From the NCBI GenBank assembly GCA_903939115.1, contig CAJAFV010000062.1:1-64000 (forward strand): a DNA stretch of 64,000 nt, written 5' to 3'. Positions 17,234 to 26,373 of the stretch are shown here, in pieces. The stretch's first letter is position 1. The number at the start of each line of letters is the position of its first letter. The translations under genes were made by a program, and so were the position numbers. The DNA is from an uncultured Geobacteraceae bacterium (lineage in GTDB: Bacteria > Desulfobacterota > Desulfuromonadia > Geobacterales > Pseudopelobacteraceae). Below the pieces are notes generated by a model. That model ran no database searches and was not told the DNA's origin. It worked only from the letters and a program-made list of their open reading frames with translations.

Positions 17234-17959
17234 ATGTGCACCCTGGGCGCCATCAGTGGCAGATATCTGTTCAAGACCCGTGATCTCTGGAGCGATTCAG
17301 ATTCGAGTGAAGAAATTGTAAATGGTCATGGGAGATATCGTTATGTTGGTATCCGGGGACATGCATCACCTCTCGAGAAGGGACTTAACAGCGGTGTCAA
17401 CGAGTGCGGGCTGGCAGTAGCAATTACCTTCGTTGACACCGTTCCGCTTGCTGAAGCGCTGTTACATAAAATTCCGCGTGGAGTCCTGGTTGAAAAAATA
17501 TTGAGTAGCTGTGCAGATCTCGCCTCTGCAGTCCAGGTTATCACGGACTTCATGCCGAAGCGGCTGGTTGGCGGAAACATCGTGGTTGCAACATCTGAAG
17601 GGAGTCTCGTTCTGGAACAGCTCTATCCTCGCTTTGCCATTGAATATATAACAAAAGAGGTGACTGTCCGGACCAACCACTTTCTGAATCTTTTGACAGA
17701 GGGAGAGATATTGGGAAATCGGGATAACAGTACCGGGCGCTTGCTGAGAATGAAAAAACTGCTCGACAACGGTATGCCGGCATCTTTGGGTTCAATACAA
17801 GCATCACTGTCCGATCATAGCCCTACCCATCCCATCTGCAGTCATAGTGGTGAATTACGCACCGTTTCGGCTGCTGTATATGATTTAAATTCAGCGGAAA
17901 TGCACTACGCGGCCGGCCCGCCCTGCAACACCAGTTGGGAGCTCTATGTCGCCAGGTAA
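17234..17959 (+). CDS. Ntn hydrolase, acyltransferase/amidase type
   Basis: A 241-residue protein that begins MCTLGAISG. After removal of Met, C2 would be the N-terminal nucleophile, as in peptidase C45 / isopenicillin N acyltransferase-like and related amide hydrolases. GLNSGVNECGLAVAITF and the later VRTNHFL segment fit this fold. Its gene touches the binding-protein gene (four bases) and overlaps the acyl-CoA ligase by 14 bases. It probably cleaves an amide in the imported compound, giving an acid for the ligase. The substrate is unknown. Confidence 0.8.
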   Translation: MCTLGAISGRYLFKTRDLWSDSDSSEEIVNGHGRYRYVGIRGHASPLEKGLNSGVNECGLAVAITFVDTVPLAEALLHKIPRGVLVEKILSSCADLASAVQVITDFMPKRLVGGNIVVATSEGSLVLEQLYPRFAIEYITKEVTVRTNHFLNLLTEGEILGNRDNSTGRLLRMKKLLDNGMPASLGSIQASLSDHSPTHPICSHSGELRTVSAAVYDLNSAEMHYAAGPPCNTSWELYVAR

Positions 17960-19511
17960 TACTCTACAGACAATCGGAGAGCTGTTCAGCAGTCAGGTCG
18001 CTGCCAATGGGAACAATCCCTTTTTGATTCTACCCGAATCAGATGAAACCGTGACGTTCTCTCAGGCGGCTGAAACTTCATCAGCAGTTCAAAAACTTCT
18101 GGTACAGCATGGCTTCGTGTCCGGCGACCGGGTCGCACTGATCCTTCCCAACGGTAAAGAGGCGGCGCTGTCGCTGCTGTCAGTCATGAGCGCCGGAGGT
18201 GTTGCGGTTCCGCTCAACCCCCGGCTTACCCCGGATGAGATTGGTCAGGCACTCCGGCAATCTTCAGCACGGTTTGTCATCTTCCATCCCGCATGGAGTC
18301 ATGCCCGGGAGTATGGCAGTTTCGGTTTTTCTCCCGTAGCGCATGGCACTGTTCATGATCTACAGATAGGCCTGTTATCCCGATCTTCAGAAGCTGCCGG
18401 TTTTACTGCAGTTGCCGCCAGAGTCTCCAGTTGGTCTGCAGCGCTCATCCTGTTTACTTCAGGTACGACCGGAACGCCGAAGGGCGTACTCCTTTCACAT
18501 GGCAACCTGCTTGAAAATGCTTCTTTTGTACGTACTGCTCACCAACTGACGTCAGATGATATTGCACTCTGCGTGCTGGCGCTGTTTCACATAAACGGGT
18601 TGGTTGTTACACTGCTGACTCCTCTCCTGACCGGCATGGCGGTTGTCATCCCGGAGCGCTTTGCTGCAGAACATTTTTGGAGGTGGGTTGCAGATCATCG
18701 GGTGACCTGGTTTAGCGCCGTACCAACCATTTTGTCACTCCTGCTTTCGCACCCTGCACCTGAGGAGAAAGATACGGCATCGCTTCGCTTTGCCCGCTCC
18801 GCCTCTGCTCCGTTACCGGTAGCGATTCTAGAAGAATTCGAACAACGCTTCAGGATCCCTGTCATAGAAACTTACGGTATTTCCGAGGCGGCCTGCCAGG
18901 TTACGGCTAATCCTCTGCCGCCATTGCTCCATAAGCCCGGTTCTGCGGGACCGCCGATTGGTAATCAGCTGCGGGTGGTTGATGAACAGGGGGGTGAGCT
19001 TCCTCAGGGGGAAGTCGGTGAAGTGGTTCTTCGGGGAAAAAATGTCTTCAGCGGCTATCTGGATAATGTAAAAGCTGACCAGGAGGCTCTCAAGGGTGGC
19101 TGGTTTTACACCGGAGACCTCGGTTTCCTCGACGAGGAGGGATATCTGTTTTTGACCGGGAGGAAAAAAGAGTTGATCAACCGTGCCGGTGAAAAAATTT
19201 CCCCGCGTGAGGTTGAGGAGGTTATTCATCGTCTGCCGCAAGTTGAAGCGGTCGGCGTTGTTGGTGTTCCGCATAAACTGTACGGCGAGGAGGTGACTGC
19301 GTTCGTTACCCTGAGGCCCGGTTCTGACCTCGATGCGAATAGCATTAGACACTTTTGTCGGGAGCATTTGGCCGGTTTCAAAACGCCCCGGGAAGTGTTT
19401 TTTATTGAAGAGTTCCCCAAAGGTCCAAGCGGTAAGATCCAGAGACGGCGCTTGGTTGACCTCTACGGAGAAATAAAGAAAAAGGGCGGGCTCAATGAAA
19501 AGAACCTTTGA
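17946..19511 (+). CDS. AMP-forming acyl-CoA synthetase
   Basis: A 521-residue member of the ANL superfamily. The AMP-binding motif is LFTSGTTGTPKGV, followed by a YGISEA motif and the hinge region WFYTGDLGFLDEEGYLFLTG; the catalytic lysine lies in GPSGKIQR. It converts a carboxylic acid to its CoA thioester. It is coupled to the Ntn hydrolase gene by overlap and overlaps the downstream oxidoreductase gene by 17 bases, so hydrolase, ligase and oxidoreductase likely act in one pathway. Substrate unknown; a thioether acid such as methylthiopropionate is one guess. Confidence 0.9.
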   Translation: MSPGNTLQTIGELFSSQVAANGNNPFLILPESDETVTFSQAAETSSAVQKLLVQHGFVSGDRVALILPNGKEAALSLLSVMSAGGVAVPLNPRLTPDEIGQALRQSSARFVIFHPAWSHAREYGSFGFSPVAHGTVHDLQIGLLSRSSEAAGFTAVAARVSSWSAALILFTSGTTGTPKGVLLSHGNLLENASFVRTAHQLTSDDIALCVLALFHINGLVVTLLTPLLTGMAVVIPERFAAEHFWRWVADHRVTWFSAVPTILSLLLSHPAPEEKDTASLRFARSASAPLPVAILEEFEQRFRIPVIETYGISEAACQVTANPLPPLLHKPGSAGPPIGNQLRVVDEQGGELPQGEVGEVVLRGKNVFSGYLDNVKADQEALKGGWFYTGDLGFLDEEGYLFLTGRKKELINRAGEKISPREVEEVIHRLPQVEAVGVVGVPHKLYGEEVTAFVTLRPGSDLDANSIRHFCREHLAGFKTPREVFFIEEFPKGPSGKIQRRRLVDLYGEIKKKGGLNEKNL

Positions 19512-20667
19512 TACTGGCAACGCCGCCATTACGGAAGCAGCTATTCGTTCCGGCTGCACTCTGTTCGCCGGCTATCCGATCACACCGGCTACCGAGATTG
19601 CCGAGAACATGTCGCGCCGTCTTCCCCAGGTCGGCGGCTATTATCTTCAGGCGGAAGATGAAAATGCTGCTTTGCATATATGCAACGGCGGTTCTATCGG
19701 TGGCCTGAAAGCGATGACGGCAACTTCCGGCCCCGGTTTCATTCTTTTTGCCGACGCTTTCGGCTGGGCGGTCAGCAGCGAGGTGCCGGTGGTAATAGTC
19801 AACTCGCAGCGGGTAGGACCGGTCAGCGGCATCACCGGTGCGCCGGGGCAGGGGGAGTTTTACCTCAGTCGCTACCTGACGCACGGTGGTAATTTTGAGA
19901 CGATCGTGCTGGCTCCGAGCTCTGTTCAGGAAGCCTACCGTCTGACAGTACGTGCCTTTTATCTGGCTGAGCGCTTCCGCACACCGGTTATTGTTCTGGC
20001 TGACCAGATGGTCACCGATGGCTGGGAAACATTGGAGCTCCCTGAAACCGATGCCGAATTTCTCGCCATGGGTCTGGAGGTCGTGCCGCGCCGAATCCAT
20101 CCGGGACCGGAGTTTTATCCGGCAACCGATGACATCGATATTCCGCCGGTGGTACTCGGGCATAACACCGGCGCTGCCTGCTCTGACTGGACCCCGACGG
20201 ACCGGGGACATGACACCGAGGATATTACCTGGCAGCATAAGCATGCCTGGCGTCTGATCCACAAAATTCTCAATCATCGGGATCTCATTGACGAAGCTGA
20301 CCAGTGGTTTCTGGACGATGCCCCGGAAGTGATTCTCGTCGCCTACGGAACACCTTCGCGGGTGGTGCAGAGCGCTGTCAGAGCTGCCCGGAGTGAAGGA
20401 CTTCCTGTCGGCGGCATCAGACCCATCTCGCTCTGGCCTTTTCAGGACCATCTGTTCAAGCGCAGGGCAATTTATCTGGTGGTTGAACTGAATTGGGACG
20501 GGCAGCTGGTGCGTGAGGTACAGCGGGCAGCAGCCGATGGCAGTCAGGTCCATTTCTGGGGTCGCTGTGGTGAGCTGCCGACTTCCGGAGAACTGCTGGA
20601 AGACATCAAGGCACTTTTAAAGCATGAACCGTTGGTGCGCGACGGCTGGCGTACGGAGAAATGGTAA
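19495..20667 (+). CDS. 2-oxoacid:ferredoxin oxidoreductase, alpha subunit
   Basis: A 390-residue alpha subunit of the KorA/VorA type. The N-terminus GNAAITEAAIRSGCTLFAGY, followed by PITPATEI, and the TSGPGFILFADAFGW segment are characteristic. Together with the beta and gamma genes it forms an enzyme that links CoA thioesters, 2-oxoacids, CO2 and ferredoxin. It could run oxidatively (2-oxoacid to acyl-CoA) or reductively. The exact oxoacid cannot be told from sequence alone. Confidence 0.9.
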   Translation: MKRTFDTGNAAITEAAIRSGCTLFAGYPITPATEIAENMSRRLPQVGGYYLQAEDENAALHICNGGSIGGLKAMTATSGPGFILFADAFGWAVSSEVPVVIVNSQRVGPVSGITGAPGQGEFYLSRYLTHGGNFETIVLAPSSVQEAYRLTVRAFYLAERFRTPVIVLADQMVTDGWETLELPETDAEFLAMGLEVVPRRIHPGPEFYPATDDIDIPPVVLGHNTGAACSDWTPTDRGHDTEDITWQHKHAWRLIHKILNHRDLIDEADQWFLDDAPEVILVAYGTPSRVVQSAVRAARSEGLPVGGIRPISLWPFQDHLFKRRAIYLVVELNWDGQLVREVQRAAADGSQVHFWGRCGELPTSGELLEDIKALLKHEPLVRDGWRTEKW

Positions 20668-20668
20668 T

Positions 20669-21508
20669 ATGAGCGATCTACTGGAAAAATACGTCCGCCC
20701 CGAGAAGAATCCCGGCACCGCCTGTAAAGGGTGCGGCCTGCGACTGGCGCACCGCAAGGTGCTCGAAGCTATTGACGAACTCGGCCTTGCCCAGGGTGAT
20801 GTGGTCTGGGGGACCGGCATCGGCTGCTCCGGCCGACAGACCTTTGTTACCTGGAAAGGCGATACCTTTGCCGGCACCCATGGCAGGGTCTACGCCATGG
20901 CAACCGGCCTGCGTCTGGCCCTGCCGCCCGAAAAACGTCTGATCCTGACCGTCGGCGATGGCGATGCCTTCACCATCGGTTTTCTCCATCTGCTGAACGC
21001 TGCCCGGCGTAATGTCGATATGACGGTAGTGGTTTTTGATAATCTTGGCTACCAGTCTACCGGTGGACAGTACGGGGTGACTACACCGCTGGGGAGTAAA
21101 ACCGACAGCAGCCCTTACGGCGCCTGGGAGCCGAACTGGACCCAGCGGGGCTTTGATGTGCTGCGCATTCTCAAGGAAGCCGGAGCAACTTTTTTGGCCC
21201 GCCACACTGTTCTGCAGGGGCACGAGCCGGTCGATAGTTTGAAACAGGCAATTCAGAATCCCGGCTTTTCTCTGGTTCAGCTGATATATCCCTGTGTTAC
21301 CCATTACGGTGTCCAGGCTTTGGGAACTCGAGACCTTGCGACAATTTACGACTGGTTCCGCGAAAGGACGGCTGATGATCTTACCGCTGATGAGAACACC
21401 CATTTCACGACCGGGATTGTCCATGATGCCGTCGGATCACGGGTTGAGTTTGCGGCAGGCCTCCGGGAATTCGTAGCCACTGTACAGAAGGGAGGCGGCA
21501 ATGGCTGA
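20669..21508 (+). CDS. 2-oxoacid:ferredoxin oxidoreductase, beta subunit
   Basis: A 279-residue thiamine-diphosphate subunit. It has CKGCG near the N-terminus, GIGCSGR, the TPP/Mg motif TVGDGDAFTIG, and the NLGYQSTGGQ segment. Start chosen at ATG 20669, two bases after the alpha stop. No ferredoxin-type delta subunit is encoded nearby, so a separate ferredoxin is presumably used. Confidence 0.92.
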   Translation: MSDLLEKYVRPEKNPGTACKGCGLRLAHRKVLEAIDELGLAQGDVVWGTGIGCSGRQTFVTWKGDTFAGTHGRVYAMATGLRLALPPEKRLILTVGDGDAFTIGFLHLLNAARRNVDMTVVVFDNLGYQSTGGQYGVTTPLGSKTDSSPYGAWEPNWTQRGFDVLRILKEAGATFLARHTVLQGHEPVDSLKQAIQNPGFSLVQLIYPCVTHYGVQALGTRDLATIYDWFRERTADDLTADENTHFTTGIVHDAVGSRVEFAAGLREFVATVQKGGGNG

Positions 21509-22031
21509 GCGGATCGAGATACTGGTGAGCGGTTACGGCGGTCAGGGCGTCGTGCGGATAGGCCAGGTTCTGGGGCAGGCTGCGGTTAATCAAGGGCTGT
21601 ACACATCGATGCTGATCAGTCACGGAACCGAGACTCGCGGCGGGTATGTGCGTAGTCAGGTAGTAATTTCTGATGAATTCATCGACAGCCCGGTGGTCGA
21701 ACGTCCTGACTTTTTTTGTGCTTTTTCAGGTATCGCCTACACTATGTTCAAGGGGCTGTGCGGTCCGCAGAGTCTGATTCTACACAATCCGGAAATTGTC
21801 TCTGCCGATCCGGAGCTTGCATCACCTCATTGGGGGATTACGGCAGAAACAGCGGCAGCAGAAGAGTTGGGTGATGCGGTTTTTGCCAATGTCATTTTTC
21901 TTGGTGCCTTGAGTTCCCGTCTGCCGCTGCTTTCTCCAAAGCATATTGTTGAGGCGATTCGGCAGCGACTTCCGGAACGCTTCCATGAAAAGAATCTGCA
22001 GGCATTTGAAATGGGACGAGTCCTCGCATAG
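21501..22031 (+). CDS. 2-oxoacid:ferredoxin oxidoreductase, gamma subunit
   Basis: A 176-residue gamma subunit. It has GYGGQGVVRIGQVLGQAAV near the start and SHGTETRGGYVRSQVVIS further on, both typical of KorC/PorG. It overlaps the beta gene by eight bases and ends the long module 1 operon. About 185 bases follow before the next gene, holding a promoter and leader E7. Confidence 0.92.
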   Translation: MAERIEILVSGYGGQGVVRIGQVLGQAAVNQGLYTSMLISHGTETRGGYVRSQVVISDEFIDSPVVERPDFFCAFSGIAYTMFKGLCGPQSLILHNPEIVSADPELASPHWGITAETAAAEELGDAVFANVIFLGALSSRLPLLSPKHIVEAIRQRLPERFHEKNLQAFEMGRVLA

Positions 22032-22065
22032 ATTCATTACGTAATTTTGCGAGAGAAAATACTAC

Positions 22066-22106
22066 TTGACATTCTTTACGGTTATATATATCTATAAAAA
22101 ACATAG
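22066..22106 (+). promoter_or_regulatory. Promoter and probable Rrf2 operator for leader E7
   Basis: TTGACA at 22066-22071, a 17-base spacer and TATCTA at 22089-22094. The dyad CTATAAAAAACATAG at 22092-22106 covers the start region, as at 6787. So this operon appears to be under both a probable Rrf2 site and the leader RNA. Confidence 0.6.
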
Positions 22107-22126
22107 TTTGTACGTATTTTAAAAAA

Positions 22127-22193
22127 GCTGACCAGAAAAACTGGAGGCCAGATTGAAATGGGAGTAGTCCCCATTTCTTTTCTGGCCTTTTTT
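22127..22193 (+). ncRNA. Leader RNA copy E7 (upstream of rhodanese and module 2)
   Basis: GCTGACCAGAAAAACTGGAG, then GGCCAGA...GAAATGGG / CCCATTTC...TCTGGCC and TTTTTT. It ends about 24 bases before the rhodanese start. Confidence 0.9.
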
Positions 22194-22216
22194 ATTGCCA
22201 ATTTAAGGAGCTGCAG

Positions 22217-23203
22217 ATGATGACCAGAATATTTTTGAACATTTTTACCGCAGTTGTACTGCTTACAGTGACAGCAACAACAGTACCGGCAGAAGAGAGC
22301 CAATATAAAGGTTTTCCGCGTGGGAACGCACTTATCAGCGTTCGGGAGCTGAAACGCTTGATTGATGCCAATACGCCGCAGTTGGTGATCCTGGCTGCCG
22401 AAAATAACGTTGAATATCGCCTTGGGCACATTCCCGGTTCATACCAGGTTGACCGCCCGGCCATCGAGGCTCCACCTGAAACGCAGAACGGAGTCAGCGG
22501 AAATATTATTGATGCTGACAGCTTTACAAAGCTTGCCCGGATTCTTGGTATCAACCGGGATTCGATCGTCGTTGTGTACGACTCCAAGTACGATGCAACA
22601 CGGCTCTGGTGGGCTTTTACCTATTACGGCAAAGGGAATGTCCGGGTGTTGGATGGTGGTGTAAAGGCCTGGCGGGATGCGGGCAATCCTGTTGATCTGT
22701 TGTCGCCCGAAGCTGCAAAGCCCGGCACTTTTACGGCGACGATCTCCCGCCCATCTCTGCGTGTCGATACTCCGGATATCCTGAAACTGAAAAACAGCAG
22801 CAAAGCGCAGTTGTGGGACAACCGGGACCGTAAGGAGTATTGCGGTGAAGAGCTCAAGAAGGGTGCAACCCGTGCCGGGCACATTCCTTGGGGTATTCAC
22901 AGCGATTGGGCGCAATTCAAAAAGAAGGGCAATCAGGCTGAATGGCTGACAGCCGCAGAGGTGAAAAGCGTTCTGGAAAAGCAGGGGTATGACGTTGCCA
23001 AAGAACAGTACTTCTTCTGCCAGTCTGGTGTGCGTTCAACCCAGGCCATTTTTGCCCTCTACCTCTCCGGCTGGCCGCTCGAAAAACTGCACAATTATGA
23101 CAGCTCCTGGATCGGCTGGTCCCGGGATCAGAGCCTGCCGATTGAGGTCGGATGCCAGAGTGGCATAGCCCAGATATCAACCGGTGACCGAACCAAAAAC
23201 TGA
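22217..23203 (+). CDS. Exported two-domain rhodanese (sulfurtransferase)
   Basis: A 328-residue protein with a signal peptide (IFLNIFTAVVLLTVTATTVPA) and two rhodanese domains. The C-terminal domain carries the active cysteine C268 in FFCQSGVRST. The first domain has EYRLGHIPGSYQVD and no active cysteine in the matching loop (VVVYDSKYDATR). It would transfer sulfane sulfur (thiosulfate, thiols, persulfides) in the periplasm. First gene of the module 2 operon; AAGGAG precedes the ATG. Confidence 0.9.
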   Translation: MMTRIFLNIFTAVVLLTVTATTVPAEESQYKGFPRGNALISVRELKRLIDANTPQLVILAAENNVEYRLGHIPGSYQVDRPAIEAPPETQNGVSGNIIDADSFTKLARILGINRDSIVVVYDSKYDATRLWWAFTYYGKGNVRVLDGGVKAWRDAGNPVDLLSPEAAKPGTFTATISRPSLRVDTPDILKLKNSSKAQLWDNRDRKEYCGEELKKGATRAGHIPWGIHSDWAQFKKKGNQAEWLTAAEVKSVLEKQGYDVAKEQYFFCQSGVRSTQAIFALYLSGWPLEKLHNYDSSWIGWSRDQSLPIEVGCQSGIAQISTGDRTKN

Positions 23204-23219
23204 TTTATGGAGCAGCATC

Positions 23220-24476
23220 ATGTCGAGGAACATTGTGGCAGCACAAAAGAGAGAGCCTGATCTGGGCGAAATTATTGCCCGGTACCCTGACGTACCGCCG
23301 CTGATCATTACAAAAATCGATGTACAGCGTCGGGGGGTGCATTATACCGAGCGCGCACTAGCGGTCATGGATGCCGCCAGGCACCAGCAGAGGAGTGCCG
23401 CTCTCTTTGGGTCGCGGGATGCCAAGCTGACACCGTTGCCCGAGTCGCTGCTGTTCAGGGACGGTACCACGGTTCTGACTGATCCGACACCGGTGGAAGA
23501 GAACCCGTATCACGTTGATTTTCTGGATGGTCTTCTGGTTATCACCGATGGGGGGAGGGTGGTTGAAGAGGTTGAGTATTGGCCGGTGCCCGATTTCTTC
23601 GATAAGCAGACCAGCTCCGGTACGCCGATGAAGTTCGTCGTTACCGCCCGGCCGCAGCGCCTCAACGTGATGCCGTCGAGTTATTGCCACTTCTGGACCA
23701 ATGACAAAGGGTGCAAATATTGCGATATCGTCAACTACCTCAAACATGAGAAGTCGGAATTGAAAGTTCCGGCAAAACTGAGCCCGGACGATGTCAAAGA
23801 GACGATTGCCGAAGCACTGAAACAGCCGGGTCGGTTCAGCACCATCTGCCTGACGGCAGGTTCCGATACCCGGGGAACAGTCCCGTTTGACGAAGAGGTT
23901 GAAGGGTATATCAGGCTGCTTCAGGCGATCGGTGAGAATTTCAGTACTAAAAAATTTCCGTCTCAGTTGATTGCCACCGCATTCACTGAAAAACAGCTGG
24001 CCCGTCTGTACGAGGAGACCGGTCTGATGAGCTATACGGCCGATATCGAGGTCCTCAACGAAAAGCTGTTCAACTGGATCTGCCCCGGCAAAGCAGAGTG
24101 GGTCGGTTACAAAGAGTGGCAGCAGCGGTTGATCCGTGCGGTGGCTATCTTCGGCAGGGGCAATGTCAATACCGGTATTGTCGGCGGCGTCGAGTTGGCC
24201 CGTCCCCACGGCTTTACCAGTGAAGACGATGCCCTGCAGCATACGCTGGAAGAAGCCGAATATCTCGCCAGCAATGGAGTTTCAACGGTTTCGATGGTCT
24301 GGGTGGTACGACCGAAGTCCTATTTCAATGACCAGAAAAATGCCTCGCTTGATTACTATGTCCGCCTGGCGCGAGGCCTTCAGGCGCTGCGGCTGAAATA
24401 TGACCTCGCGATGGATTTTGATGACTACCGCCGCTGCGGCAACCATCCGGACAGCGACCTGCTGCGGCTCGTATAG
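23220..24476 (+). CDS. Radical SAM protein, module 2 (CX8CX2C motif)
   Basis: A 418-residue paralogue of the protein at 12843, the same length and aligned throughout. The motif is C156-x8-C165-x2-C168 (YCHFWTNDKGCKYCDIV). It keeps KIDVQRRGVHYTERAL, GLMSYTADIEVLNEKLFNW and the C-terminal RRCGNHPDSDLLRLV. I chose the ATG at 23220 with TGGAG upstream, which matches paralogue 1; the longer ORF runs into the rhodanese gene. Differences from paralogue 1 in the N-terminal region and around the LTAGSDTRG strand may reflect another substrate. Confidence 0.85.
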   Translation: MSRNIVAAQKREPDLGEIIARYPDVPPLIITKIDVQRRGVHYTERALAVMDAARHQQRSAALFGSRDAKLTPLPESLLFRDGTTVLTDPTPVEENPYHVDFLDGLLVITDGGRVVEEVEYWPVPDFFDKQTSSGTPMKFVVTARPQRLNVMPSSYCHFWTNDKGCKYCDIVNYLKHEKSELKVPAKLSPDDVKETIAEALKQPGRFSTICLTAGSDTRGTVPFDEEVEGYIRLLQAIGENFSTKKFPSQLIATAFTEKQLARLYEETGLMSYTADIEVLNEKLFNWICPGKAEWVGYKEWQQRLIRAVAIFGRGNVNTGIVGGVELARPHGFTSEDDALQHTLEEAEYLASNGVSTVSMVWVVRPKSYFNDQKNASLDYYVRLARGLQALRLKYDLAMDFDDYRRCGNHPDSDLLRLV

Positions 24477-24489
24477 GAGAGAAGAATAT

Positions 24490-24957
24490 ATGTCATTCAG
24501 CTGCCATGAAGGTCTTAAAAAAATACTCAACAGCCCCGACACCGTTACGGTACTGGCTACGATAAACGGCGATGGCACTCCGCATGCTGCGGTGTTGGAA
24601 TCCCTCCGCCTGACTGATGATGGTACGCTAGAATACCTGGAACTTCTTGAGTCGGCGCGCAGCTATCGCAATCTGACCGCCAGCCTCTGGTTCAATAAAA
24701 CGGTGTCGCTGCTCGTCGCAACCCCTGACGGAGGCCGCTATCAGATTACCGGGAAGCTGGTTAAAATATCGATCTGCGGTGCCTATTTTGAAGAGTGCTA
24801 TATCCGGGTCCGGGAAAAGCTGGGGGACATGGATCTCGCCGCCGTCTGCTTCATCAAAATTCTGGACGTTGTGGACGACACCCTGGCGGTCAGGTTTGCC
24901 CGGCAGGAAGCGGAGCGCCCCTTTTACAAGCATCTGGACCGTCTTGCTCGAACATAA
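24490..24957 (+). CDS. Pyridoxamine-phosphate-oxidase-like split-barrel protein, module 2
   Basis: A 155-residue paralogue of 14123-14584. It has VTVLATINGDGTPHAAV, LELLESARSYRNLTASLWF and the C-terminal RPFYKHLDRLART. It starts 13 bases after the radical SAM stop, so tight coupling is likely. The cofactor is unproven; FMN is usual for this fold. Confidence 0.8.
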   Translation: MSFSCHEGLKKILNSPDTVTVLATINGDGTPHAAVLESLRLTDDGTLEYLELLESARSYRNLTASLWFNKTVSLLVATPDGGRYQITGKLVKISICGAYFEECYIRVREKLGDMDLAAVCFIKILDVVDDTLAVRFARQEAERPFYKHLDRLART

Positions 24958-24968
24958 AGGAGGAAACT

Positions 24969-25502
24969 GTGGCACACAATAATGAAACATTCACGGTACG
25001 GGCCGCTACCGCTGACGACATTGATCTGGTGATCGACTTCCGGAAACGGATGTTCGCGGAGATGGGCATCAGTGACGACGCTTTTATCGAAAACTCATGG
25101 GATGTCGTCCGGTCTCAATATCTGGAGGATTTGAAGCAGGATCGACTTCGGCATTATATCGCCTATACGAGTGACAATCTCCCGGTTGCCTCTGCCGGAA
25201 CTCTGCTGAAAAGTGATTTCCCCTATTATCTCTTTAAACCGGGCTTTTACGGCTGGATTCTCGACGTATACACTCTGCCGGAATATCGGGGTCATGGACT
25301 TGCCGACCGGCTTATGCAGTACAACCATCAATGGATTATCGACAAGGGGGGGCTGGAAGCAAAGCTGATCGCCAGCGGCGCCGGAGCGCGCAAACTGTAT
25401 GAGCGGGAAGGATATACGTCAACCTGGGATTTAAGCTTGAGTCTCACTGAAACGAAGACGTTCAATGGTCTCATCGATGCCCGCAGCAACACTAATGGCT
25501 GA
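24969..25502 (+). CDS. GNAT family N-acetyltransferase
   Basis: A 177-residue GNAT protein starting at GTG 24969 behind AAAGGAGGAA. Acetyl-CoA binding is indicated by LDVYTLPEYRGHGLADRLM (motif A, R/Q-x-x-G-x-G/A). Found only in module 2. Acetylation of an imported amine, for example a cysteine-like or amino-sulfonate compound, is possible but not shown. It overlaps the next permease gene by eight bases. Confidence 0.85.
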   Translation: MAHNNETFTVRAATADDIDLVIDFRKRMFAEMGISDDAFIENSWDVVRSQYLEDLKQDRLRHYIAYTSDNLPVASAGTLLKSDFPYYLFKPGFYGWILDVYTLPEYRGHGLADRLMQYNHQWIIDKGGLEAKLIASGAGARKLYEREGYTSTWDLSLSLTETKTFNGLIDARSNTNG

Positions 25503-26346
25503 GGTGCTCCTGAAACGTACGGTTCCGCCGGCCGGGCCTGACGAAGGCCCACCGGTCACCGCTCCCCGGTTCAGCTGCGTCTGCACCGTAGAACGGTTGC
25601 TGTCGTTCACCACGATCATTACTCTCCTGGCTGCCTGGTACGCAGTTACGGCCTACGGTCTGGTTTCCGATGTATTGATACCGGCACCGCTCAAGGTCTG
25701 GGACTGTTTCCTGACGATCGCTACTGAGGGATACAAGGACAACAGCCTGCGGGTTCACCTGCAGGACAGCATGGCGCGACTGCTCGGCTCATTTGCCCTG
25801 GTTGTTGTCACCGCGATTCCGCTCGGACTTGCAAGCGGCACCAACTCGAAAATCAGGGCTATTTTTGACCCGCTGGTCGAATTCTATCGCCCGTTGCCAC
25901 CCCTGGCCTACTACACGCTGCTGATTCTCTGGATGGGTATCGAGAACTCCTCAAAAGTGGCGCTGCTGTTTCTGGCAGGATTTGCACCGGTGTACCTCTC
26001 CTGTGTCGCCGGAGTCAGCAGAATCCGTCAGGACCTGATTAATGGGGCCTACACGCTCGGCGCCTCCCGAAGACAGGTGTTCTTCCATGTGATCCTCCCG
26101 GCAACTCTGCCGGATATATTCACCGGATTGAAGACGTCGCTCGGCTTTACCTACACGACTCTGGTAGCGGCAGAAATGGTAGCGGCTGTCTCCGGAATCG
26201 GCTGGATGGTGCTGGATGCGAGCAAGTTTCTGCGCAGCGACGTGATTTTTGTCGGGATTATCATCATGGGTATCACCGGCGTCCTCCTCGACAGGGTTAT
26301 CCGGGTGCTGGAAGAGAAGATTGTTCCCTGGAGAGGGAAAGAATAA
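25495..26346 (+). CDS. NitT/TauT-type ABC transporter permease, module 2
   Basis: A 283-residue permease of the SsuC/TauC type. The EAA-like loop is AYTLGASRRQVFFHVILPAT, followed by LPDIFTGLKTSLGFTYTTLV. I chose the ATG at 25495, which overlaps the GNAT stop (ATGGCTGA), as in coupled genes; the ORF extends upstream to 25465. The binding protein and ATPase follow directly. Confidence 0.88.
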   Translation: MAEVLLKRTVPPAGPDEGPPVTAPRFSCVCTVERLLSFTTIITLLAAWYAVTAYGLVSDVLIPAPLKVWDCFLTIATEGYKDNSLRVHLQDSMARLLGSFALVVVTAIPLGLASGTNSKIRAIFDPLVEFYRPLPPLAYYTLLILWMGIENSSKVALLFLAGFAPVYLSCVAGVSRIRQDLINGAYTLGASRRQVFFHVILPATLPDIFTGLKTSLGFTYTTLVAAEMVAAVSGIGWMVLDASKFLRSDVIFVGIIIMGITGVLLDRVIRVLEEKIVPWRGKE

Positions 26347-26373
26347 GAAATCAGATAACGAAAGGAGATGAAA

